Assembly: GCA_947253595.1 (NCBI GenBank)
Contig: CAMXZR010000037.1
Span: 1-14,047 of the forward strand
Reading direction: 5' to 3'
DNA from: an uncultured Olsenella sp.
Lineage (GTDB): Bacteria > Actinomycetota > Coriobacteriia > Coriobacteriales > Atopobiaceae
DNA length: 14,047 bases
Position 1 is the stretch's first letter; the number at the start of each line of letters is the position of its first letter. The translations under genes were made by a program, and so were the position numbers. A model generated the notes under the pieces. It did not search any database. It worked only from the letters and a program-made list of their open reading frames with translations, and was not told the DNA's origin. Positions 1-6,850 of this stretch are shown one piece after another.

Positions 1-121
1 GCCGGGGACTGATCGGCAAATCGACTGCCAACAAGACGACTGCGCTCACTGTCCCTTGCTATGCCGTTGGTCGGAGGCGGTATGGAAAGGCGGCAAAAAT
101 TGAATACGCTCTTGCCGAGTG

Positions 122-146
122 GTTGCGTCGCAGCAGGGCGCGCAAC
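122..146. promoter_or_regulatory. Inverted repeat in the leader of the binding-protein gene (possible operator)
   Basis: GTTGCG at 122-127 is matched by its exact reverse complement CGCAAC at 141-146, with 13 nt between the arms. It lies 35-59 nt upstream of the start codon at 181. A repressor or activator site, or a weak RNA hairpin, would look like this, but a 6-bp arm is short and can arise by chance in GC-rich DNA. I could not identify a convincing -35/-10 pair in 1-180. TTGCTA at 56-61 and TATGGA at 81-86 are the best hexamers, but their 19-nt spacing is long. The rest of the leader has codon use unlike the gene and appears non-coding. Confidence 0.25.
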
Positions 147-180
147 AAGGCACACGTATCGCGTGGAGAGAGGCAAGAAC

Positions 181-1785
181 ATGGCAGACCTGATGGGCAA
201 GAACCTTTCGCGTCGCACCTTCCTCGGCGTCTCGGGCGGCGTCGCCGCCGTCGCGGGCCTGGGGCTCGTGGGCTGCGGCGGCGGCTCCGGCAGCGGCAAT
301 GGCGGCGGGAGCGAGAAGGCGGCCGGCGGCACCCTCACCGTGGGCCCCGCGTACGCGCCCCAGAACTACCACCCGTCCACCACGTCCTCGGCCCTCGCGC
401 TGAGCGCCAACATGAACGTGGTCGAGGGCCTCTACGAGCTCGACTTCCACGACTACAGCACGCGCGCCGCGCTCGCCGCCGGCGACCCCACCAAGGTCGA
501 CGACACCACCTTCGAGGTCAAGCTGCGCGACGGTGCCAAGTTCTCCGACGGTACCGACGTCAAGGCCGAGGACGTCGCCTCGTCCTTCAAGCGCGCCAAC
601 GCGGAGGGCAACATCTACGTCTCGATGCTGACCCCCATCGCCTCCGTCGAGGCCAAGGATGACACCACGGTCACCGTCAAGACCGCCTTCCCCGACTTCT
701 CGCTGCTCAAGGAGCGCCTGGCGATCATCAAGGTCGTGCCCACCTCCGCCACCGACGAGGACCTGACCGCCAAGCCCACCGGCACCGGCCCCTGGATGTA
801 CGACGAGGTCACCGACGCCTCCGTCACCCTCGTTCCCAACCCCAACTACAACGGCGAGTTTGCCGCCAAGGACGAGAAGATCCGCTATGACGTCCTGAAG
901 GACGCCACCGCCCGTGTGACCGCCGCTCAGGAGGGCACCGACCTCGTCTGCGAGTCCGTCCCCGCCGACTCCATCGACCAGCTCAAGAGCGCCGGCCTCT
1001 CCATCGACACGGTCCAGGGCTTCGGCACCCGCTTCATGATGTTCAACGTCAAGAAGGCCCCCTGGGACAACGTCAAGGTCCGTCAGGCCGTCATGTATGC
1101 CCTGAACTACGACCAGATGATCTCCAACGCCCTCGCCGGCATGGCCGCGACGCCCTCCTGCTACCTGCCCGAGACCTTCACCAACTACCACAAGGCCTCC
1201 ATGGTCTACTCCTACGACCAGGAGAAGGCCAAGGCGCTCATCGCCGAGGCGGGCATCACGCCGGGTGCCATCACCCTGCGCACCACCGACAACGACCAGG
1301 TAGTCGCCATGTCCACGCAGGTTAAGAACGATCTCGACGCCCTGGGCTTCAACGTCTCGATCCAGACCGACACCTCCGCGGCGACCTACGCCGCCATCGA
1401 CGGCGGCGAGGCCTACGACCTCCTGCTCGCCCCTGGCGACCCCAGCTGCTTCGGCGCGGACCCCGACCTCCTGCTCAACTGGTGGTACGGCAACAACAGC
1501 TGGATGCAGAAGCGCTGCGTCTGGAACGACTCCGCCGAGTTCGCCCAGCTCCACGAGCTGATGGACAAGGCCCTTTCGCAGACCGGAGACGAGCAGCAGA
1601 AGACCTGGAACCAGTGCTTCGACCTCATCTCCGAGAACGTCCCCCTGTACCCCGTCCTCCAGGTCCAGACCACGACGGGATCGTGGCGCGAGACCGCCAA
1701 CGGCGACGGCGTCAAGGTCTCCGGTGACTTCAAGGGCATCGGCACTACGGGCGTCTCGCTGATTGGCGTGTCCACCGCCAAATAG
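181..1785 (+). CDS. ABC transporter substrate-binding lipoprotein, SBP_bac_5 (peptide/nickel/sialic acid) family
   Basis: Extracytoplasmic binding protein of 534 aa that captures the ligand and delivers it to the downstream permeases. The N-terminus carries a twin-arginine motif SRRTFLG (residues 10-16), a hydrophobic stretch and a lipobox LVGC with the lipidated Cys at residue 32. A Gly/Ser-rich tether follows. The protein should therefore be Tat-exported in folded form and anchored to the outer face of the membrane. The body matches the SBP_bac_5 family, with an LRDGAKFSDG-type segment followed by AEDV, and a later VRQAVMYALNYD helix. The start at 181 is preferred over an in-frame ATG at 61. 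It has a GAGAGG ribosome site just upstream, it puts the Tat signal at the N-terminus, and codons 61-180 look non-coding. The family binds peptides, nickel, sugars or sialic acid. The adjacent nanAKE genes make N-acetylneuraminate the most likely ligand (inference), with di/oligopeptide as the alternative. Confidence 0.9.
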   Translation: MADLMGKNLSRRTFLGVSGGVAAVAGLGLVGCGGGSGSGNGGGSEKAAGGTLTVGPAYAPQNYHPSTTSSALALSANMNVVEGLYELDFHDYSTRAALAAGDPTKVDDTTFEVKLRDGAKFSDGTDVKAEDVASSFKRANAEGNIYVSMLTPIASVEAKDDTTVTVKTAFPDFSLLKERLAIIKVVPTSATDEDLTAKPTGTGPWMYDEVTDASVTLVPNPNYNGEFAAKDEKIRYDVLKDATARVTAAQEGTDLVCESVPADSIDQLKSAGLSIDTVQGFGTRFMMFNVKKAPWDNVKVRQAVMYALNYDQMISNALAGMAATPSCYLPETFTNYHKASMVYSYDQEKAKALIAEAGITPGAITLRTTDNDQVVAMSTQVKNDLDALGFNVSIQTDTSAATYAAIDGGEAYDLLLAPGDPSCFGADPDLLLNWWYGNNSWMQKRCVWNDSAEFAQLHELMDKALSQTGDEQQKTWNQCFDLISENVPLYPVLQVQTTTGSWRETANGDGVKVSGDFKGIGTTGVSLIGVSTAK

Positions 1786-1813
1786 TCGACTCCGCTCCAT
1801 CAGGCAGTGCGAG

Positions 1814-1851
1814 GGTAGGGTCCGGGCCAAACGTACCGCTCGGACCCTACT
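1814..1851 (+). other. Intergenic RNA hairpin between binding-protein and permease genes
   Basis: GTAGGGTCCG (1815-1824) is perfectly complementary to CGGACCCTAC (1841-1850). Three further pairs (one G-U) extend the stem inward, leaving a loop of about 10 nt at 1828-1837, and a G-U pair can extend it outward. It begins about 29 nt after the binding-protein stop codon. No U-tract follows, so it is not a classical intrinsic terminator. Such hairpins behind binding-protein genes often protect the upstream message from 3' exonucleases or cause partial termination, giving more binding protein than permease. That role is inferred here. Confidence 0.7.
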
Positions 1852-1905
1852 GTCTTGGAGCTGCCACGTCCTGACCGCCCAGAGTTCGGAAAGGGGAGAG
1901 GCCAC

Positions 1906-2862
1906 GTGAACAACCTCCTGCGCCTCATCGGACGGCGATTGGTGGCGCTGCCCATCATGGCCCTCGGCGTCACGATCCTCGTGTTCTTCCTCATGTCATT
2001 CTCCAAGGTCGACCCGGCCTACAACGCGCTCGGCGAGAGCGCCACGCCGGAGGCGGTGGCCCAGTACCACGCCGAGCACGGTCTGGACGACCCCCTGCCC
2101 ACCCGCTACCTCCGCTACATGGGAGGGCTCCTCCACGGGGACCTCGGGAGCTACGGCGCCTCCAACTACTCCGTCGGCGAGCGCGTGGCCAAGGCGCTGC
2201 CCGTCACCATGCAGCTCACCTTCATCGGCCTGGTCCTGGGCGCCATCGTGTCCTTCCTTCTGGGCGTGCTCGCCGCACTCTACCGCGACGGCTGGCCCGA
2301 CCAGCTGATTCGCGTGCTCTCCATCGCGGGGCTCGCCACGCCCTCGTTCTGGCTGGCGGTCCTCATGATCCTGCTCTTCTCGTCGATGATGCACGCCCTG
2401 CCCGCCTCGGGACCGCTGCCCAACTTCCTCGCCAACCCGGGTGGTTATGTCGCGCGCATGCTCATGCCCGCAGTTGCCCTCGCCTTCCCGCTCACCGGAC
2501 AGATGACGCGCATCGTGCGCACGGCCATGGTCGAGGAGCTGGACAAGGACTACGTCAAGACCGCCAAGGGTGCCGGCCTCCCGCAGGCAGTCGTCATCGG
2601 CCGCAACGTGCTCCGCAACGCCCTCATCACCCCCGTCACCACCCTGGGCCTCAAGATCGGATACCTCATGGGCGGCGCCGTGGTCATCGAGACCATCTTC
2701 AACCTCCCCGGCATGGGCATGGCGATCCTCGAGGGGATCCAGGGCAACGAGACGAACCTGGTCCAGGGCGTCGTCATCGTCGTAGCGCTGTCGTTCATCG
2801 TGATCAACATCGTGGTCGACATGCTCTACCTCCTCATCAACCCCAGGATCAGGACGGTGTAG
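1906..2862 (+). CDS. ABC transporter permease, DppB type
   Basis: Integral membrane subunit of 318 aa, one half of the importer's translocation channel. Hydrophobic segments lie near residues 12-32, 98-122, 134-157, 182-198, 245-265 and 287-312. This is the six-helix layout of DppB/OppB proteins, with a large external loop between helices 1 and 2. The cytoplasmic coupling (EAA-like) segment spans about 209-237 and contains DYVKTAKGAG, where the ATPases dock. The GTG at 1906 is chosen because AAGGGGAGAGG lies just upstream (about 1890-1900) and it gives the usual short N-terminus before helix 1. A TTG at 1855 would add 17 unsupported residues and overlap the intergenic hairpin region. The stop is 2 nt before the next gene, so the two are probably translationally coupled. 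Family assignment is secure; the substrate is inferred from neighbours. Confidence 0.92.
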   Translation: MNNLLRLIGRRLVALPIMALGVTILVFFLMSFSKVDPAYNALGESATPEAVAQYHAEHGLDDPLPTRYLRYMGGLLHGDLGSYGASNYSVGERVAKALPVTMQLTFIGLVLGAIVSFLLGVLAALYRDGWPDQLIRVLSIAGLATPSFWLAVLMILLFSSMMHALPASGPLPNFLANPGGYVARMLMPAVALAFPLTGQMTRIVRTAMVEELDKDYVKTAKGAGLPQAVVIGRNVLRNALITPVTTLGLKIGYLMGGAVVIETIFNLPGMGMAILEGIQGNETNLVQGVVIVVALSFIVINIVVDMLYLLINPRIRTV

Positions 2863-2864
2863 AC

Positions 2865-4904
2865 ATGCTGACTCAGAGAAAAGAACAGGCCGAGAGGCTC
2901 GAGCAGGCCGCTGTGGGCGGCGCCCGCCTCGGTGGCTGGAAGAAGATGAGCGTGGGCTCCAAGGTCTCGCTCGTCCTGCTCGTCCTGGTGGCCCTCTCGG
3001 CCATCCTCGCCGCGGTCCTCTCGCCCTATGACCCGGTCGCGATCTTCACCGCGCGCCAGGCCCCCGGCGGAGGCTTCCTCTTCGGCACCGACGACAAGGG
3101 CCGCGACATCCTGAGCCGCATGCTCTACGGCGGCCGCTACTCGCTGGTCATCGGCTTCGGCGCGACCCTCATGGCGCTGGTGTGCGGCTCCGTCATCGGC
3201 GCCATCGCCGCAGTCTCGCGCAAGTGGGTGTCCGAAGTCATCATGCGCGTCCTGGACATCATCATGTCCTTTCCCGGCATCGCGCTCGCTGCGGTGTTCG
3301 TGTCCATCCTGGGCAACAGCATCGGCTCGATCATCTTCTCCATCGGCTTCATGTACACGCCCCAGATAGCCCGCATCGTGCGCGCAAACATCGTGAGCGA
3401 GTACGGCGAGGACTACGTCCGTGCGGTCATCGTCTCGGGAGCGCGAGCTCCCTGGATCCTGGTCAGGCACGTCCTGCGCAACTGCATCGCGCCAATCATG
3501 GTCTTCACGGTGACCCTCGTGGCCGACGCCATCATCTTCGAGGCCTCCCTCACCTTCATCGGTGCCGGCATCCAGGAGCCCACCCCCACCTGGGGCAACA
3601 TCCTGGCCGACGCCCGCGGCGGCGTTCTCGCCGGCCGCTGGTGGCAGGCTCTCTTCCCCGGCATTGCCATCATGCTCACCTGCCTGGCGCTCAACATCCT
3701 CTCGGAGGGCCTGACCGACGCCATGGCAGCCGCCCCCGGCGCGCCCGTCGACGCGGACAACTCCGAGAGCCGTCGCGCGGACGACATCCTGGCGTCCAAC
3801 CCCGTTAAGGCCTACGAGGAGCAGGCGGAGGCGCTGGAGCGCAGGCTCGGGGCGCTTCGCGAGGTGGAGCTCGCCCGCGACGACCGCCACGTCCCCGACC
3901 TGGCGGTGGAGCCCCTGCTGCAGGTGAAGAACCTCTGCATCAGCTTCCTCTCGCACGGCGACGTCAAGGTCGTGGACGGCGTCAGCTTCGACGTGCGCCC
4001 CGGCCAGTGCATGGCGCTGGTGGGCGAGTCGGGCTGCGGCAAGTCCATCACCACCAAGACGATCATGAACCTCGTCGACCCCAAGGAGACGGTCATCGGC
4101 CAGCTCGTCTACAAGGGGCAGGACCTGCTCAAGCTTAGCTCCGAGGAGCACCGCAGGCTTCTGGGGACCGAGATCGCCATGGTCTACCAGGACGCGCTCT
4201 CGTCTCTGAACCCCTCCATGCTCATCTCGACCCAGATGAAGCAGCTTACCGACCGCGGCGGCACCCGCTCGGCCGAGGAGCTGCTCGAGCTCGTGGGGCT
4301 CGACCCCAGGCGCACCCTCGAGTCCTACCCGCACGAGCTCTCGGGCGGGCAGCGCCAGCGCGTGCTCATCGCAATGGCCCTCACCCGCGACCCGTCCCTG
4401 GTCATCTGCGACGAGCCCACCACGGCCCTCGACGTCACCGTCCAGAAGCAGGTCATCAAGCTCCTGAACGACCTCCAGGCCAAGCTGGGCTTCGCCATGA
4501 TCTTCGTGAGCCACGACCTCGCGCTGGTGGCAGAGGTCGCCTCCGAGATCACGGTCATGTACGCGGGCCAGGTCATCGAGCAGGCACCCACCAAGGAGCT
4601 GCTCACCAACCCCATCCACGAGTACACGCGTGGCCTCTTGGGCTCGGTCCTCTCCATCGAGGAGGGCGCGCGCGACGGCAGCCGCCTGCACCAGGTGCCC
4701 GGCTCGGTCCCCTCGCCGGAGGACTTCCCCCGAGGTGACCGCTTCGCCCCGCGGTCCAGCCACCCCACGCTGGGGCCGGACGTGCATCCCGTCATCAAGA
4801 GCCTGCCGGGGGGCACCAACCACCGCTTCTCCGAGCTGCCCGACGACTACCTGAGGCAGAACGGGCTCGTTCCCTATCTAGACACCCTCAAGGAGGTGAG
4901 GTAG
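2865..4904 (+). CDS. Fused ABC transporter permease (DppC type) and ATP-binding protein (DppD type)
   Basis: A 679-aa fusion of two normally separate subunits. Residues about 30-285 form a DppC-type permease with its coupling segment near 179-200 (GEDYVRA...). A charged, probably helical linker spans about 287-350 (EEQAEALERRLGALREVE). An ABC ATPase domain runs from about 351, with Walker A GESGCGKS at 387-394, signature LSGGQRQ at 492-498, Walker B LVICDEP with D516/E517, and H-loop His550. The C-terminal tail from about 585 resembles the oligopeptide-type extension (HEYTRGLL, later RFAPR). However, the Cys that normally follows RFAPR is Ser, and I see no Cys cluster, so an iron-sulfur site as in some DppD proteins is unlikely. 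Permease-ATPase fusions occur in this transporter class, including, as I recall, Sat-type sialic acid importers. The start at 2865 has only a weak ribosome site and probably relies on coupling; an internal ATG at 2946 is a possible alternative. Confidence 0.92.
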   Translation: MLTQRKEQAERLEQAAVGGARLGGWKKMSVGSKVSLVLLVLVALSAILAAVLSPYDPVAIFTARQAPGGGFLFGTDDKGRDILSRMLYGGRYSLVIGFGATLMALVCGSVIGAIAAVSRKWVSEVIMRVLDIIMSFPGIALAAVFVSILGNSIGSIIFSIGFMYTPQIARIVRANIVSEYGEDYVRAVIVSGARAPWILVRHVLRNCIAPIMVFTVTLVADAIIFEASLTFIGAGIQEPTPTWGNILADARGGVLAGRWWQALFPGIAIMLTCLALNILSEGLTDAMAAAPGAPVDADNSESRRADDILASNPVKAYEEQAEALERRLGALREVELARDDRHVPDLAVEPLLQVKNLCISFLSHGDVKVVDGVSFDVRPGQCMALVGESGCGKSITTKTIMNLVDPKETVIGQLVYKGQDLLKLSSEEHRRLLGTEIAMVYQDALSSLNPSMLISTQMKQLTDRGGTRSAEELLELVGLDPRRTLESYPHELSGGQRQRVLIAMALTRDPSLVICDEPTTALDVTVQKQVIKLLNDLQAKLGFAMIFVSHDLALVAEVASEITVMYAGQVIEQAPTKELLTNPIHEYTRGLLGSVLSIEEGARDGSRLHQVPGSVPSPEDFPRGDRFAPRSSHPTLGPDVHPVIKSLPGGTNHRFSELPDDYLRQNGLVPYLDTLKEVR

Positions 4905-5720
4905 GTGGCCGACCAGAAGGAACCCATCATCTTCCTCGACGACATCTCCGTTACCTTCCGCACCCGCACGGGCTCGCTGCTGCACCCCAACCTGGTGCAC
5001 GCCGTCCAGGGAGTGACCATCAAGCTCATGCCGGGCGAGACCATCGGCATCGTGGGCGAGTCGGGCTGTGGCAAGTCCACCACCGCCAACGTCATGTGCG
5101 GCCTGCAGTCGCCGACCTCCGGCCACGTCTACTTCCAGGGGACGGACGTCACCAGGCGCACCGCCGACCTGCGAAAGAAGATCGGCCGCGTGGTCTCCGT
5201 CGTCTTCCAGGACCCCGCGACGGCGCTCAACCCGCGCATGGTCGTCCGCGACCAGCTCCAGGACCCGCTTAGGGTCCACGGCGTGGGCTCCGACGCCGAG
5301 CAGGAGAGGCGTATCCACGAGCTCGTCGAGCTCGTGGGCCTGCCCAAGAGCGCCCTACGCGCCCTGCCGGGCCAGCTCTCGGGCGGGCAGCGGCAGCGTG
5401 TGGCCATCGCCCGCGCCATGTCGCTTAACCCCTCGGCAATCATCGCCGACGAGCCCACCTCCGCGCTCGACGTGTCGGTGCGCGCCCAGATCCTTAACCT
5501 GCTCACCGACCTCAAGAGCGAGCTGGGGCTCTCGATGATCTTCATCAGCCATGACATACAGACGGTCCGCTACATCTCGGACCGGATCATCGTCATGAAC
5601 CACGGCCAGATCATGGAGCAGGGCCCCGCCCAGAGGGTGTTCAACGACCCCCAGGACGAGTACACCAAGACGCTCCTGGGGGCGGCGCCATCGCTCCTGC
5701 ATCCCAAGATCGGTCGCTAG
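4905..5720 (+). CDS. ABC transporter ATP-binding protein, DppF type
   Basis: Second ATPase of the importer, 271 aa, expected to pair with the ATPase domain of the upstream fusion to make two composite ATP sites under the membrane. Motifs are complete: Walker A GESGCGKS at 51-58, Q-loop Gln102, signature LSGGQRQ at 158-164, Walker B ending in D182/E183, D-loop SALD, and H-loop His216. It ends shortly after the ATPase core (TKTLLGAAPS) and lacks the longer oligopeptide-type C-terminal tail of the upstream ATPase. The GTG start follows the previous stop codon with no spacer. It is preceded by a near-perfect ribosome site AAGGAGGTGA at 4890-4899, so initiation is coupled but also strong. It completes a four-gene, five-domain importer. 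Confidence 0.93.
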   Translation: MADQKEPIIFLDDISVTFRTRTGSLLHPNLVHAVQGVTIKLMPGETIGIVGESGCGKSTTANVMCGLQSPTSGHVYFQGTDVTRRTADLRKKIGRVVSVVFQDPATALNPRMVVRDQLQDPLRVHGVGSDAEQERRIHELVELVGLPKSALRALPGQLSGGQRQRVAIARAMSLNPSAIIADEPTSALDVSVRAQILNLLTDLKSELGLSMIFISHDIQTVRYISDRIIVMNHGQIMEQGPAQRVFNDPQDEYTKTLLGAAPSLLHPKIGR

Positions 5721-5727
5721 GAACCGA

Positions 5728-5760
5728 GCGTCCCGTCCGGCCGAGCGCCGGGCGGGGCGC
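5728..5760 (+). terminator. GC-rich hairpin after the transporter genes, no U-tract
   Basis: A 14-bp stem (5728-5741 with 5747-5760, two G-U pairs) closes a 5-nt loop CGAGC. It starts 8 nt after the ATPase stop codon. It is very stable by base composition, but the following bases are ACCGCACGG rather than a run of T, so it does not meet the usual intrinsic-terminator rule. It may be a partial or U-tract-independent terminator, or an mRNA 3'-end stabiliser separating transporter from nan enzyme messages. Confidence 0.5.
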
Positions 5761-5766
5761 ACCGCA

Positions 5767-5808
5767 CGGGCACGGCGGAGGACTAAGATGTGCCATCGTG
5801 CCCGGGCA
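5767..5808. promoter_or_regulatory. Dyad and palindrome upstream of nanA (possible promoter/operator)
   Basis: CGGGCACG (5767-5774) is the exact inverse of CGTGCCCG (5797-5804), and the second arm lies within a perfect 10-bp palindrome TGCCCGGGCA at 5799-5808. Between the arms sits TAAGAT (5784-5789), a 4/6 match to a -10 hexamer. I find no good -35 hexamer at the right distance. The arrangement could be an operator around a nanA promoter or simply another RNA hairpin in the leader. Seen: the symmetry. Inferred: any regulatory role. Confidence 0.3.
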
Positions 5809-5839
5809 TCCGGGCGGGCAGAGAGAAAAGGGTAGCCAC

Positions 5840-6766
5840 ATGTCAGACTTCAAGATTCGCGGCGTCGTGCCGCCCGTCGTCGTCCCCGACACCGAGGACC
5901 GCGCGCTGGACGTCGCATCCTTCGAGCGCTCCATCAACCGCATGATCGACGCGGGCGTGGACGGCCTCTTCTTCCTGGGCTCCTCTGGAGAGGTGGTCTT
6001 CTCCACCGACGAGAGGCGCGACGAGGTCGTGCGAGAGGCGGTGCGCATCGTCGACCACCGCGTGCCCGTCCTGGTGGGCGTCATCGACACCGAGACCGAG
6101 CGCGTGATCGAGCACGGCAGGCGCGCCCAGGAGCTGGGTGCCGACGCCCTCGTGGCCACCGCGCCCTTCTACGCCCTGGGGGGCATGGCGGACGTCGAGG
6201 AGCACTTCCGCATCCTCCACGAGGAGCTCGACCTACCCATCTTCGCCTACGACATCCCCGTCTGCGTGCACACCAAGCTTCCGTGGAAGCTCCTGGCAAA
6301 GCTGGGGGCGGAGGGGGTGCTCGCGGGCGTCAAGGACTCCTCGGGCGACGACATCTCGTTCCGCTACCTCTGCCAGGAGAACGAGAGGCTGGGCCACCCG
6401 CTGAGCCTCCTCACCGGCCACGAGATCGTGGTCGACGGGGCCTACCTCTCTGGCGCGGATGGGTCCGTCCCCGGCCTGGCGAACGTCGAGCCCTACGGTT
6501 ACGTGCGCATGTGGAAGGCCGCCGAGGCGGGCGACTGGGCCACGGTCAAGGCCGAGCAGGACAAGCTCAACGAGCTCAGCCACATCTTCGACGTGACCAG
6601 CGGCGTTCAGGGCTTCGGCGGGGGCGTGGGTGCCTTCAAGACCGCCCTCATGCTCATGGGCGTGTACGAGTCCAACCAGATGCCCCATCCCGTCAAGGCG
6701 CTCGAGGGCGCAAACGTCGAGGCGATTCGCTCGGTGCTCGTGGGCTGCGGCCTGCTCGAGGCCTAG
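5840..6766 (+). CDS. nanA: N-acetylneuraminate lyase-like aldolase (DHDPS/NAL family)
   Basis: Class I aldolase of 308 aa, predicted to split N-acetylneuraminate into pyruvate and N-acetylmannosamine in the cytoplasm. The pyruvate-binding loop GSSGE is at 47-51. The catalytic Tyr is residue 137 in FAYDIP, and the Schiff-base Lys is residue 165 in GVKDSSGD; these are the same positions as in E. coli NanA. The region of E. coli NanA that contacts the sugar tail (Asp191, Glu192, Ser208) reads GHE here with His194-Glu195, and SVPG with Gly at the Ser208 position. Substrate specificity is therefore not fixed by residues alone, and a related 2-keto-3-deoxy sugar acid aldolase is possible. Adjacent nanK and nanE strongly support the lyase role. 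The ATG at 5840 is chosen because a purine-rich GAGAAAAGGG lies upstream and the family N-terminus begins there; an upstream in-frame start at 5798 falls in the palindrome. Confidence 0.82.
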   Translation: MSDFKIRGVVPPVVVPDTEDRALDVASFERSINRMIDAGVDGLFFLGSSGEVVFSTDERRDEVVREAVRIVDHRVPVLVGVIDTETERVIEHGRRAQELGADALVATAPFYALGGMADVEEHFRILHEELDLPIFAYDIPVCVHTKLPWKLLAKLGAEGVLAGVKDSSGDDISFRYLCQENERLGHPLSLLTGHEIVVDGAYLSGADGSVPGLANVEPYGYVRMWKAAEAGDWATVKAEQDKLNELSHIFDVTSGVQGFGGGVGAFKTALMLMGVYESNQMPHPVKALEGANVEAIRSVLVGCGLLEA

Positions 6767-6802
6767 CCAAGAGGCAGCTCTCGTCCGAGAAGTAGCAAGC
6801 CA

Positions 6803-6830
6803 GGGCGCGCCCGGGACTTTGGGTGCGCCC
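6803..6830 (+). other. Intergenic hairpin between nanA and nanK
   Basis: GGGCGCGCCC (6803-6812) pairs along its whole length with GGGTGCGCCC (6821-6830), with one G-U pair and an 8-nt loop GGGACTTT. It lies between the nanA stop codon and the nanK ribosome site. No U-tract follows. It probably affects mRNA processing or stability, or partial termination inside the operon. Confidence 0.6.
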
Positions 6831-6850
6831 ACGCCCCAGGAAGGAGTCCC

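Noticed and set aside
61..180. Upstream in-frame ATG that would extend the binding protein by 40 residues.
   Set aside because: Codon use there is unlike the gene, it would bury the Tat/lipoprotein signal, and the start at 181 has its own ribosome site.
1..180. Tail of an upstream gene at the left edge.
   Set aside because: One forward frame stays open from the edge, but its translation shows no recognisable domain and it continues as a shadow frame through the binding-protein gene. No support for a real gene end.
46..1905. Long open frame on the minus strand opposite the binding-protein gene (619 codons).
   Set aside because: It is low in complexity, rich in Gly/Val/Leu/Asp, and lies opposite a well-supported gene. 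This is the usual antisense artefact of high-GC third positions. The same holds for the long minus frames at 2826-4823, 6233-7900, 10822-12003 and 12244-13485.
3182..3808. Arg/His-rich overlapping + strand frames inside the permease-ATPase gene, and similar frames at 6823-7620 and 5068-5538.
   Set aside because: Composition is that of out-of-frame GC-rich coding DNA (long runs of Arg, His, Pro, Gly, Ser), with no motifs and no separate ribosome sites.
4630..4904. Degenerate C-terminal tail of the fused ATPase as a possible frameshift.
   Set aside because: The frame stays open with normal codon use, and the final AAGGAGGTGA properly precedes the next start, so it reads as a genuine divergent tail.
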